Assembly (NCBI RefSeq): GCF_003579925.1
Contig: NZ_QUAL01000181.1
Coordinates: forward strand, 1-36,288
DNA length: 36,288 nucleotides
DNA from: Jiangella rhizosphaerae
GTDB lineage: Bacteria > Actinomycetota > Actinomycetes > Jiangellales > Jiangellaceae
Direction of reading: 5' to 3'
Shown here one piece after another: positions 8,750 through 15,626 of the stretch (positions within the stretch are counted from its first letter, which is position 1; each line of letters opens with the position of its first letter). Under the pieces are notes generated by a model, which saw only the letters and a list, made by a program, of their open reading frames with translations, had not been told where the DNA came from and made no database searches. The translations under genes were made by a program, and so were the position numbers.

Positions 8750-8903
8750 GGGCTTCCTCCGGGAGTGCTGACATTCGTCATGGGCCGGCCCCGCGTCCGT
8801 CATCGAGGCCGGTGACATCGCCCACCGGTTCAGGCCGCGTGCCCCGGCCACGATGGGGTCATGGGAGACATCGAACCATCGCGGGCGGCGCGAGGAGGCG
8901 GAC

Positions 8904-9839
8904 ATGGCTGAAGCGGTCGAGGTCTCGGACGTGCGCCGCAGCTACGGCGGCTACGAGGCCGTGCGGGGCGTGACGTTCTCCGTCGCGCGCGGCGAGCTGT
9001 TCGCGCTGCTCGGTACGAACGGCGCCGGCAAGACGTCCACCCTCGAGGTGGTCGAGGGGCTGGCCCGGCCCGGCGGCGGGCGCGTCCGGGTGCTCGGCCG
9101 CGACCCGTGGGCCGACCGCGCCGCCGTCCGGCCGCGGATCGGCGTCATGCTCCAGCAGGGCGGGTTCCCGGCCGACCTCACGGTGACGGAGACCGCGGCG
9201 ATGTGGGCGGGGACGCTCACCGCGCCGCGGCCGGTCGCCGAGGCGCTGGAGCTGGTGGATCTCGCGCACCGCGCCGGCGTTGCCGTCAAGCAGCTGTCCG
9301 GTGGCGAGCGACGCCGCCTCGACCTCGCGCTGGCCGTGCTGGGCCGGCCGGACGTGCTGTTCCTGGACGAGCCGACCACCGGGCTGGACCCGGAGAGCCG
9401 CCGCAACACCTGGGAGCTGGTCCGCACGCTGCTGGACGACGGCGTCACCGTCCTGCTGACCACCCACTATCTCGACGAGGCCGAGGAGCTGGCCGACCGG
9501 CTGGCGATCATGCACCAGGGCCGGATCGTGCGCACCGGCACCGTCGCCGAGGTGGTCGCGTCGCAGCCGGCGACGGTGTCGTTCGCGCTGCCGCCGTCGG
9601 TGCCCCGCGAGTGGCTGCCGGAGCTGCCCGGTGCGCTCGTCGTCGACGACGGCCACCGGGTCGAGGTGCACACCGACACCATGCAGGCGACGCTGACCGG
9701 TCTGCTGCTGTGGGCCCGCGACCACGACGTCGAGCTGCGGGAGCTGTCGGCGCGGCCGGCGTCGCTGGAGCAGGCCTTCCTGGCGGTGGCGTCGTCGGAG
9801 GAGAAGGAGACCGAGCGAGCGGAGGTGGCGGCCCGATGA
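8904..9839 (+). CDS. ABC-2 type transporter ATPase
   Basis: A 311-residue ATPase of the DrrA/CcmA-type drug-export branch. Walker A GTNGAGKT is at 37-44, the Q-loop at about 83-86 (MLQQGGF), the signature LSGGE at 131-135, Walker B VLFLDEP at 151-157, and the switch histidine in TTHYL (H188). The C-terminal extension (about 220-311) is the regulatory domain typical of this branch. GAGGAGG (8892-8898) precedes the ATG by 5 nt. It overlaps the permease gene by 4 nt, and the HK/RR pair follows directly, so the four genes form one module. The divergent upstream neighbour is the S8 protease; the 154-nt gap between their start codons must hold both promoters. Confidence 0.93.
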   Translation: MAEAVEVSDVRRSYGGYEAVRGVTFSVARGELFALLGTNGAGKTSTLEVVEGLARPGGGRVRVLGRDPWADRAAVRPRIGVMLQQGGFPADLTVTETAAMWAGTLTAPRPVAEALELVDLAHRAGVAVKQLSGGERRRLDLALAVLGRPDVLFLDEPTTGLDPESRRNTWELVRTLLDDGVTVLLTTHYLDEAEELADRLAIMHQGRIVRTGTVAEVVASQPATVSFALPPSVPREWLPELPGALVVDDGHRVEVHTDTMQATLTGLLLWARDHDVELRELSARPASLEQAFLAVASSEEKETERAEVAAR

Positions 9840-10666
9840 GCCGACCGGCTGATGTGATGACCGCCCTGCTGACGGCCGGAGCGGCGCGCCGGGTGCGCGC
9901 GCTGGCGACGGCGGAGGTGCGGTTGCTGGTGCGCAACCGGACGGCAATGTTCACGGCGCTGGCCCTGCCGGTGCTGACCGTGATCCTGCTGAGCGGCATC
10001 GGGTTCGGCGAGGAGACCGACCTGCCGCTCGGCGCGGTGGTCGTGACGATGCTCGCCGGGTTCGCGCTGCTGTACGTCGTCTACTACAACCTGGTGTCGG
10101 CGTACGTGGCCCGGCGCGAGGACCTGGTGCTCAAGCGGCTGCGGGTCGGCGAGCTGCGCGACGCGGAGATCCTGGCCGGGACGGCGCTGCCGTCGGTCGT
10201 GGTGGCGGTCGCGCAGGTGGTGCTGACGGCCGTCGTCGCGGCGCCGGCGTTCGGCATGGACGTGCCGCCGAACGCGCTGCTCGCGGTGCTGGGGGTCGTC
10301 GGCGGCGTGGTGATGTTCGTGCTGCTGGCCGCGGCGTCGACGGCGTTCACCCGCAACGTCGAGATGGCGCAGGTCAGTACGTTGCCGGTGCTGCTCCTCT
10401 GCATGGGCAGCCTGATCTTCTCCGGCGTCGTCGTCCCGGCGGACTCGGTGCCGGACCGGGTGCGCGACGTCGCCCAGTTCATCCCGCTGACGCCGATCGT
10501 CGACCTGATCCAGCTCGGGCTGACCGGGCAGACACCGGACGGCGACACCGTCGGGTTCGCCGCCAGCTGGGCCGAGGCCGCCGCCCCGCTCGCCGTCATG
10601 GCCGCCTGGATCGCCATCGGCGCTTGGGCGCTGCGGCGCTGGTTCCGGTGGGAGCCGCGAGGCTGA
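9836..10666 (+). CDS. ABC-2 type transporter permease
   Basis: A 276-residue integral membrane protein with six predicted membrane segments (about 39-56, 66-88, 118-140, 148-173, 182-204, 246-266) and the family's cytoplasmic start before the first segment (EVRLLVRNRTAMF). The glycine/proline-rich SGVVVPADSVPDRVRDVAQFIPLTP between segments 5 and 6 is typical of the ABC-2 membrane domain, where the re-entrant loop sits. It starts inside the ATPase stop (ATGA). Substrates of such ATPase-permease pairs are usually antibiotics, lipids or cell-wall-active compounds; nothing here says which. Confidence 0.92.
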   Translation: MSRPADVMTALLTAGAARRVRALATAEVRLLVRNRTAMFTALALPVLTVILLSGIGFGEETDLPLGAVVVTMLAGFALLYVVYYNLVSAYVARREDLVLKRLRVGELRDAEILAGTALPSVVVAVAQVVLTAVVAAPAFGMDVPPNALLAVLGVVGGVVMFVLLAAASTAFTRNVEMAQVSTLPVLLLCMGSLIFSGVVVPADSVPDRVRDVAQFIPLTPIVDLIQLGLTGQTPDGDTVGFAASWAEAAAPLAVMAAWIAIGAWALRRWFRWEPRG

Positions 10667-10687
10667 CGCCCGCGGCGTGACAAGCTG

Positions 10688-11932
10688 ATGTCCGTGTCGA
10701 TGGTGAGCCGATGGTGGGTCGGGCGCAGTGCGCCGCAGCGCTTCGACCTCTACACCCGCGGCAGCCTGTACTCGATGATCGCGGCCGAACCGGTGGTCGC
10801 CCTGTTCGTGGTGTCCGCCGGCGCCGGCGCCGCGTCGCCCTCGGCCGCCGTCGTCTTCGTCGCCCTCGCCGCCGCCCATGGCGTGGTCGGCACCGTCGTC
10901 CTGCGGGCCGGGATGGAGTGGTATCTCGGCCGCGGCGACTGGCCGTACCGGTGGACGGTGGCGCTGGTCGTGGCGACGGTGTGCGTGTCGGCGCTGGCGG
11001 TCGCGGTGTTCGGCTGGGAGCCGCCGCCGGCGCCGGGTGAGATCACCGGCGGCGTGGTCGCGCAGCTCGGCATCATCGTGATCGTCGGCTTCGCCGTCGG
11101 CGCGCTGACGCCGCGGCTGGAGACGTCGCGGTTGCTGATGCTGGCGCTCGGGCTCGGCGCGGTCGTGCCCGTGGCCGGGCTGCTGAGCGACTGGCCACCG
11201 CGCAGCGCCGTCGCCACCGGTCTGGCGGCGGTGCTCGGCTGGCTGGCCGGGTGGGCGGCGTTCCGGGCGTCGGTGTGGATGCTGGGCGTCGTGTGGGAGC
11301 TGGACCGGTCGCGGCAGGTGCAGGCCGATCTCGCCGTCGCCGAGGAACGGCTGCGGTTCGCCCGCGACCTGCACGACATCCTGGGCCGCAACCTGTCCGT
11401 CATCGCCGTCAAGAGCGAACTGGCCGCCGCGCTGTCCCGGCGCGGCCGCGACGAGGCGGCCGAGGAGATGATGGCCGTCCGCGACATCGCCCAGGAGTCG
11501 TTGCGCGAGGTCCGCGAGGTCGTGCGCGGCTACCGCGAGGTCGACTTGACGACGGAGCTGGCCGGCGCCAGGTCGGTGCTGCGGTCGGCCGGCGTCTCGA
11601 CGCGCGTGGTCGGCGAGGTGTCACCGCTGCCGGCCGACGTGCAGACCGTGCTCGGCTGGGTGGCGCGCGAGGGGACGACGAACGTGCTGCGGCACAGCTC
11701 GGCGTCGACCTGCGTCATCACGCTGGCCCGCCGGGACGGCTGCGTGACGCTGACGATGGAGAACGACGGTGTGCGGGCGCCGTCGGACGGGGCGAGCTCG
11801 GGCCCGGGGAGCGGGCTGTCCGGGCTGGCCGAACGGTTGCGTGAGCTCGGCGGGTCGTTGTCGGCCGACCGGCTCGACGGCGACCGCTTCCGGCTCGCCG
11901 CCCGGGTGCCGTCGGGGGTGGTCGGCTCGTGA
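10688..11932 (+). CDS. Sensor histidine kinase, NarL/DesK type (HisKA_3)
   Basis: A 414-residue sensor. The first ~200 residues are membrane segments (about 31-50, 52-72, 90-108, 123-142, 148-166, 176-198) with very short loops, so the signal is probably sensed in or at the membrane. The dimerisation/phosphoacceptor helix has FARDLHDILGRNL with H229, and the HATPase_c domain has the N box (EGTTNVLRHS, N332) and the G box (GSGLSGLAERL). The start at 10688 is uncertain: there is no good Shine-Dalgarno, and an in-frame ATG at 10700 is a possible alternative; coupling to the permease 21 nt upstream is likely. It overlaps the response regulator by 4 nt. DesK-like kinases beside ABC-2 exporters commonly control them in actinobacteria and Bacillus. 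Confidence 0.92.
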   Translation: MSVSMVSRWWVGRSAPQRFDLYTRGSLYSMIAAEPVVALFVVSAGAGAASPSAAVVFVALAAAHGVVGTVVLRAGMEWYLGRGDWPYRWTVALVVATVCVSALAVAVFGWEPPPAPGEITGGVVAQLGIIVIVGFAVGALTPRLETSRLLMLALGLGAVVPVAGLLSDWPPRSAVATGLAAVLGWLAGWAAFRASVWMLGVVWELDRSRQVQADLAVAEERLRFARDLHDILGRNLSVIAVKSELAAALSRRGRDEAAEEMMAVRDIAQESLREVREVVRGYREVDLTTELAGARSVLRSAGVSTRVVGEVSPLPADVQTVLGWVAREGTTNVLRHSSASTCVITLARRDGCVTLTMENDGVRAPSDGASSGPGSGLSGLAERLRELGGSLSADRLDGDRFRLAARVPSGVVGS

Positions 11933-12534
11933 TCCGCGTCCTCCTGGCCGACGACGAGAACCTCATCCGGTCCGCGCTGCGGGCGCTGCTGTCGCTGGAG
12001 GACGGCATCGAGGTCGTCGCCGAGGCCGCGACCGCCGACGAGGCGCTGGCGATGGCGCGGTCGGTGGTTCCCGACGTGGCCGTGCTGGATCTGCAGCTGC
12101 CCGACCGCGACGGCATCGCCCTGGCGGCCGACCTGCATGCACAGGTCCCCGGCTGCCGGACGATGATCGTCACCAGCCACGGGCGGCCCGGGTACCTCAA
12201 GCGGGCGCTCGCCGGGGGAGTGGGCGGCTTCCTGCCCAAGACGGTGTCGGCGTCCGTGCTGGCCCAGGTCGTCCGGACCGTGCACGAGGGCGGCCGGTAC
12301 GTCGACCCCGAGCTGGCCGCCGAGGCGATCAGCGCCGGCGACAGCCCGCTGACCGCCCGCGAGGCGGACGTCCTCGAACTGGCCGCCGAGGGCGCGCCGG
12401 TCGAGGAGATCGCCCGTCGAGCCGCGTTGACGCCGGGGACGGTGCGGAACTACCTGTCGTCGGCGGCGTCGAAGCTCGGGGCCGCCAACCGGCACGAGGC
12501 CGTCCACGTCGCTCGTCGGCACGGTTGGATCTGA
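11929..12534 (+). CDS. Response regulator, NarL/FixJ family (LuxR-type HTH)
   Basis: A 201-residue regulator. Receiver domain: acidic pair D8/D9, phosphoacceptor D54 (AVLDLQLPD), T81 and K103 (FLPKT). DNA-binding domain: about 138-197 with the LuxR signature PLTAREADVLELAAEGAPVEEIARRAALTPGTVRNYLSSA (helices 2 and 3 at about 158-180). The GTG start overlaps the kinase stop, so it is the cognate partner. It probably controls the ABC-2 operon above; I could not identify its binding site. Downstream lies the repeat island, not a gene. Confidence 0.94.
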   Translation: MIRVLLADDENLIRSALRALLSLEDGIEVVAEAATADEALAMARSVVPDVAVLDLQLPDRDGIALAADLHAQVPGCRTMIVTSHGRPGYLKRALAGGVGGFLPKTVSASVLAQVVRTVHEGGRYVDPELAAEAISAGDSPLTAREADVLELAAEGAPVEEIARRAALTPGTVRNYLSSAASKLGAANRHEAVHVARRHGWI

Positions 12535-12566
12535 GGGTTCGCTTGGTATGTGGCGTTGGTGGGGCT

Positions 12567-12700
12567 CCCCGTCCCCCTGCTGCCCCATTCTCTCGCCGCG
12601 AACCCGCGCCTCAAGTCCGCCATGGAGTCGCTTCGCGACGAGGGGCGGACTTGACCCGCGGCTCCGCGGCCAAGAACGGGCAGCTATCAGGGGGACGGGG
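12567..12700 (+). repeat. Long hairpin repeat element, copy 1
   Basis: It begins CCCCGTCCCCCTG and ends CAGGGGGACGGGG, so the ends pair. Inside are nested stems: GCCGCG/CGCGGC, the central TCAAGTCCGCC (12611-12621) with GGCGGACTTGA (12644-12654), and the apical GTCGC-TTC-GCGAC (12627-12639). A second copy lies inverted at 12952-13086. Similarity continues weakly past the end to about 12757 (GATGTGG, then TGCCCGTTTCG). The frames through it give no recognisable protein. Together with the two elements that follow, it occupies the 578-nt gene-free gap between the response regulator and dinB. Confidence 0.85.
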
Positions 12701-12786
12701 AGGATGTGGGCACGCCTCACGCTTCTCGTGCCCGTTTCGCGTGCTTTGTCGTGTCGTGGACGGCGATAATCATCGGCGATCGCCTA

Positions 12787-12854
12787 CATCACGAGGATTA
12801 CCTGAGCATCACCATGACTGTAGGCGTGTTGACGCTGGGGTAATCCTCGTGATG
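12787..12854. repeat. Palindrome of the same family as the 5537-5727 element
   Basis: The outer stem is a perfect 16 bp (CATCACGAGGATTACC at 12787-12802, its complement at 12839-12854). It continues with TGAGCATCA against TGACGCTGG (two mismatches, one G-T pair) around an 18-nt core (12812-12829, CCATGACTGTAGGCGTGT). Both arm and core match modules of the element at 5537-5727: arm ATCACGAGGATTA, then CGAGCGTCA, then core CCACGATTGCAGGCGTAG. It sits in the spacer between the two inverted long-hairpin copies. Confidence 0.85.
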
Positions 12855-12951
12855 GCCCGCGAATCACGGCGAAATCTCACCACGTGGACGCCGAACGACA
12901 CCAAACTCACACCGAAACGGGCGCAGAGGCCTGGCGCCGTCGCCACATTGC

Positions 12952-13086
12952 CCCCGTCCCCCTGATAGCTGCCCGTTCTGAGCCGCGTGCGCGCGGGTCA
13001 AGCGGTCCGCATCGGCGCGAAGCGCCTCCTCGGTCCGCTTGAGGCGCGCGCCCGCGGCCAAGACAATCGGGCAGCAGGGGGACGGG
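12952..13086 (-). repeat. Long hairpin repeat element, copy 2 (inverted)
   Basis: Read on the minus strand this matches copy 1 over its whole length, with identical ends (CCCGTCCCCCTGCTGCCC and GAACGGGCAGCTATCAGGGG). The stem sequences differ but still pair: TCAAGCGG-T-CCG (12998-13009) with CGG-T-CCGCTTGA (13031-13042), and apical GGCGC-GAA-GCGCC (13014-13026). Weak similarity extends on its far side to about 12893 (GCCCGTTTCG equivalent). The minus-strand reading frame through it (12864-13106) is not supported as a gene. dinB ends 27 nt to the right. Confidence 0.85.
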
Positions 13087-13112
13087 CCCAACGCGGCAGT
13101 CCCCAACCAACG

Positions 13113-14447
13113 TCACGCGGCGGCGAGGGGGTCGGTCGGGACGACCGGCGGGGGAGCGGGCGTCAGCTCCGGATCGTCGACGGCGAAGGTTCGTACGGGA
13201 CCGGGCGGGGTGCTCGCCGTCTCGAAGCGGACCGTGACCCGGCCGCGTCCGGACCCCCACACCCAACCGGAGCCGTGCACCGCATGCACGACGTCCATGC
13301 CGGGCGACCAGCCGCGGCGCTCGTGCAGGACCTCCTGAACCTGGCCGTCCGGCTCGTCGGCCACCTCGGGCCGCGACGGGCGAGCGTCGGCGACGAACAG
13401 GTCGTCCTGCACCCAGTCGGACAGGCCCGACACGCCGACGCCGAGCAGCCGGACGCCGCCCGTGGTGTCGACGTCGTCGAGCAGGCGGGTCGCCACCCGC
13501 GACAGCACCCGGACGTCGTCGGTCGGGGCCGGCAGCGTGGCCGACCGGGACAGCGTGGTGAAGTCGTGCAGCCGCGTCTTCAGCGTGATCGTCCGCCCGG
13601 ACAGCCCGGCCTTGACCAGCCGCGCCGCCACCCGCTCGGCCAGCCGGGCGACGATCGCCGCCAGCAGCGCGGGGTCGGTGAGGTCGCGGTCGAAGGTGTC
13701 CTCGACGCTGACGGACTTGGATTCGCGCTCGGCGCTGACCGGCCGGGAGTCATGGGCGAGCGAGAGCCGGTGCAGGGAACGCCCGTGCGCCTCGCCGAGG
13801 AGGTCGACGAGGTCGGACTCGGTGATGCGGGCGAGGTCGCCGACGGTCTTGACGCCGAAGCGGGTCAGCCGGGCGGCCGTCGCCGGGCCGACGCCGGGCA
13901 GCGCGCGGATCGGCAGCGGGTGCAGCACGTCGAGCTCCGTCCCGGGCTCGACGACGACCAGGCCGTCGGGCTTGGCCTGCTCGGAGGCGATCTTCGCCAT
14001 CAGCTTGGAGCCGGCCACGCCGACGGACGCGGTGACGCCGGTCGAATCGACGATCGTCGATCGCAGGTCTGAGGCCAGGGCGCGCGCCTCGTCGGCGGTC
14101 GACGGCACGCCGCCGTCACGACCGGCGAGGTCGACGAACGCCTCGTCCAGCGACAGCGGCTCGACCACCGGCGACAGCGCCCGCAGCCGAGCCATGACCA
14201 CCGCGCTGACCGCCCGGTAGACGCCGAACCGGCCGGACAGGTAGGCCGCGTGCGGGCATCGCGACCGGGCCTCGCTCATCGACATCGCCGACCGGACGCC
14301 GAACACGCGCGCCTCGTAGGACGCCGTCGACACCACGCCACGCGGCCCGAGCCCGCCCACGATGACCGGCTTGCCCCGCAGCGACGGCTTGTCGCGCTGC
14401 TCGACCGAGGCGAAGAATGCGTCCAGGTCGAGGTGGAGGACGCGCAT
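13113..14447 (-). CDS. dinB: DNA polymerase IV (Y family)
   Basis: A 444-residue translesion polymerase. Catalytic residues: D7 (LDLDAFFASVE) and D101/E102 (SLDEAFVDL); F12 is at the steric-gate position that excludes ribonucleotides. The helix-hairpin-helix (RALPGVGPATAARL, about 171-184) and the little-finger domain (about 230-340) follow. QDDLF at 347-351 fits the QxxLF beta-clamp motif. About 93 residues continue past it (GWSPGMDVVHAVHGSGWVWGSG and on), an extension absent from E. coli DinB but which I recall in actinobacterial homologues. The ATG at 14447 is chosen from the conserved MRVLHLDLD start; the frame is open upstream into the usp gene without meaning. No LexA-like GAAC-N4-GTTC box is seen before the start; a GACGAT sits 6 nt before it. 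Confidence 0.95.
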   Translation of the reverse strand: MRVLHLDLDAFFASVEQRDKPSLRGKPVIVGGLGPRGVVSTASYEARVFGVRSAMSMSEARSRCPHAAYLSGRFGVYRAVSAVVMARLRALSPVVEPLSLDEAFVDLAGRDGGVPSTADEARALASDLRSTIVDSTGVTASVGVAGSKLMAKIASEQAKPDGLVVVEPGTELDVLHPLPIRALPGVGPATAARLTRFGVKTVGDLARITESDLVDLLGEAHGRSLHRLSLAHDSRPVSAERESKSVSVEDTFDRDLTDPALLAAIVARLAERVAARLVKAGLSGRTITLKTRLHDFTTLSRSATLPAPTDDVRVLSRVATRLLDDVDTTGGVRLLGVGVSGLSDWVQDDLFVADARPSRPEVADEPDGQVQEVLHERRGWSPGMDVVHAVHGSGWVWGSGRGRVTVRFETASTPPGPVRTFAVDDPELTPAPPPVVPTDPLAAA

Positions 14448-14584
14448 GCCCCGATCGTCGCACGCCACACCGACACCCGGCCCCGGAGGCTGCGGTACGG
14501 TTGCGCCGCGACCGGAGTTCACGCCGGCACCCATGGAGGGCCGGGCGGAGGAGGCCTGGAGCGGGTGAGGGGTTCCGTGCGCGG

Positions 14585-14598
14585 CCTGACATGTCAGG
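14585..14598. promoter_or_regulatory. 14-bp perfect palindrome upstream of the usp gene
   Basis: CCTGACATGTCAGG is a perfect palindrome ending 23 nt before the UspA start and 12 nt before its ribosome binding site. It lies in the 174-nt divergent region between dinB and usp. The placement suits an operator; no regulator can be named. Confidence 0.4.
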
Positions 14599-14621
14599 AG
14601 TAGGTGAGAGAGAAGGTTCCG

Positions 14622-15032
14622 ATGACCGCGATCGTCGTGGGCTACGTCCCCAAGTCCGAGGGCCGGGCGGCACTGCGCCGGGCCGCCGAGGAGGCGCGGC
14701 TGCGCGGGGCCAGGCTGATCGTCGTCAACTCCGCCCGCGGCGGGCGTGAGTTCGACGACGACGACGCCATCCGCGCCGACGCCGAGCTGGCCACCGTCAG
14801 CCAGCAGCTGAAGGACGCCGGCATCGAGGCCGAGGTGCGCCAGCTGGTGCGCGGCATGGACGTGGCCGAGGACCTCATCGCGGTGGCCGAGGAGAACGCC
14901 GCCGACTTCATCGTCATCGGCCTGCGCCGCCGGAGTCCTGTCGGAAAGCTGATCTTGGGAAGCAACGCCCAGCGTATCCTGTTGGACGCACCATGCCCGG
15001 TCCTGGCCGTCAAGGCCGAGGACGTGGACTGA
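14622..15032 (+). CDS. Universal stress protein (UspA family)
   Basis: A 136-residue single-domain UspA protein. The N-terminal strand (TAIVVGYVPKSEG) and the C-terminal nucleotide-binding segment FIVIGLRRRSPVGKLILGSNAQ (about 102-123) are visible; the usual G-x2-G spacing at the start of that motif is altered (GLRRR instead of GxxG), as in several actinobacterial members, so ATP binding is likely but not certain. The ATG at 14622 has AGAAGG 5 nt upstream; an upstream in-frame ATG at 14604 overlaps that site. The HhH-GPD gene follows after 16 nt and probably shares the transcript. A 14-bp palindrome precedes it. Confidence 0.9.
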   Translation: MTAIVVGYVPKSEGRAALRRAAEEARLRGARLIVVNSARGGREFDDDDAIRADAELATVSQQLKDAGIEAEVRQLVRGMDVAEDLIAVAEENAADFIVIGLRRRSPVGKLILGSNAQRILLDAPCPVLAVKAEDVD

Positions 15033-15048
15033 GAAGGGTTCCGCGAAC

Positions 15049-15621
15049 GTGACCACGCTCTACCTCGCCGGCACGCCCGACGCCGACGCGCTCCTCGCTC
15101 GCGACCCGTTCGCCCTGCTCACCGGCATGCTGCTGGACCAGCAGGTGCCCATGGAGAAGGCGTTCTCGGGGCCGGCGGTCATCGCCGAGCGCATGGGCGT
15201 CGACCACCTCGACCCGGCGGCCATCGCCGCGTACGACCCCGAGGCCTTCGCCGAGATCTTCTCCCGCACCCCGGCCGTCCACCGGTTCCCGGGGTCGATG
15301 GCCGGCCGCGTGCAGAAGGTGGCGGCGTACGTCGCCGAGCATTACGGCAACGACGCCGCCACCATCTGGTCCGACGCCGGCACCGGCGCTGAGCTGCTGA
15401 AGCGGCTCAAGGCGCTGCCCGGGTTCGGCGAGCAGAAGGCCAAGATCATGGTCGCGCTGCTCGGCAAGCAGATCGGCGTGCGGCCCGACGGCTGGCGCGA
15501 GGCGGCCGGCGACTACGGCGCCGAGGGCGCCACCCGGTCGGTGGCCGACGTCGTCGACGCCGACACGCTGGCCCAGGTGCGGGCCACGAAGCGGGAGATC
15601 AAGCGTGCGGCGAAGGCCTAG
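15049..15621 (+). CDS. HhH-GPD type base-excision repair protein
   Basis: A 190-residue protein of the helix-hairpin-helix glycosylase superfamily, similar to the actinobacterial group described as HhH-GPD-type base excision DNA repair protein (TIGR03252). Seen: the N-terminal helix with MLLDQQVPMEKAF (about 27-39) and the hairpin LKALPGFGEQKAKIMVALLG (about 121-140). No [4Fe-4S] cysteine cluster and no obvious catalytic Lys as in Ogg/Nth is seen, so glycosylase activity is not proven by sequence. GTG start with GAGAAGGG about 10 nt upstream. It is followed after 5 nt by the phosphatase gene and preceded by usp. Confidence 0.85.
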   Translation: MTTLYLAGTPDADALLARDPFALLTGMLLDQQVPMEKAFSGPAVIAERMGVDHLDPAAIAAYDPEAFAEIFSRTPAVHRFPGSMAGRVQKVAAYVAEHYGNDAATIWSDAGTGAELLKRLKALPGFGEQKAKIMVALLGKQIGVRPDGWREAAGDYGAEGATRSVADVVDADTLAQVRATKREIKRAAKA

Positions 15622-15626
15622 CGGCG

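Noticed and set aside
8809-8828. CCGGTG...CACCGG inverted repeat between the S8 protease and the ABC-2 ATPase
   Set aside because: Six-base arms in GC-rich DNA occur often by chance, and no promoter aligns with it.
12864-13106. Minus-strand frame through repeat copy 2 (and plus-strand frame 12548-12769 through copy 1)
   Set aside because: Both are explained by the repeats; no ribosome site and no sign of coding constraint.
13113-14621. LexA/SOS box for dinB
   Set aside because: No GAAC-N4-GTTC-like site is seen before the dinB start or in the dinB-usp gap.
14448-15056. 203-codon N-terminal extension of the dinB frame
   Set aside because: It runs antisense through the usp gene; MRVLHLDLD is the normal DinB start.
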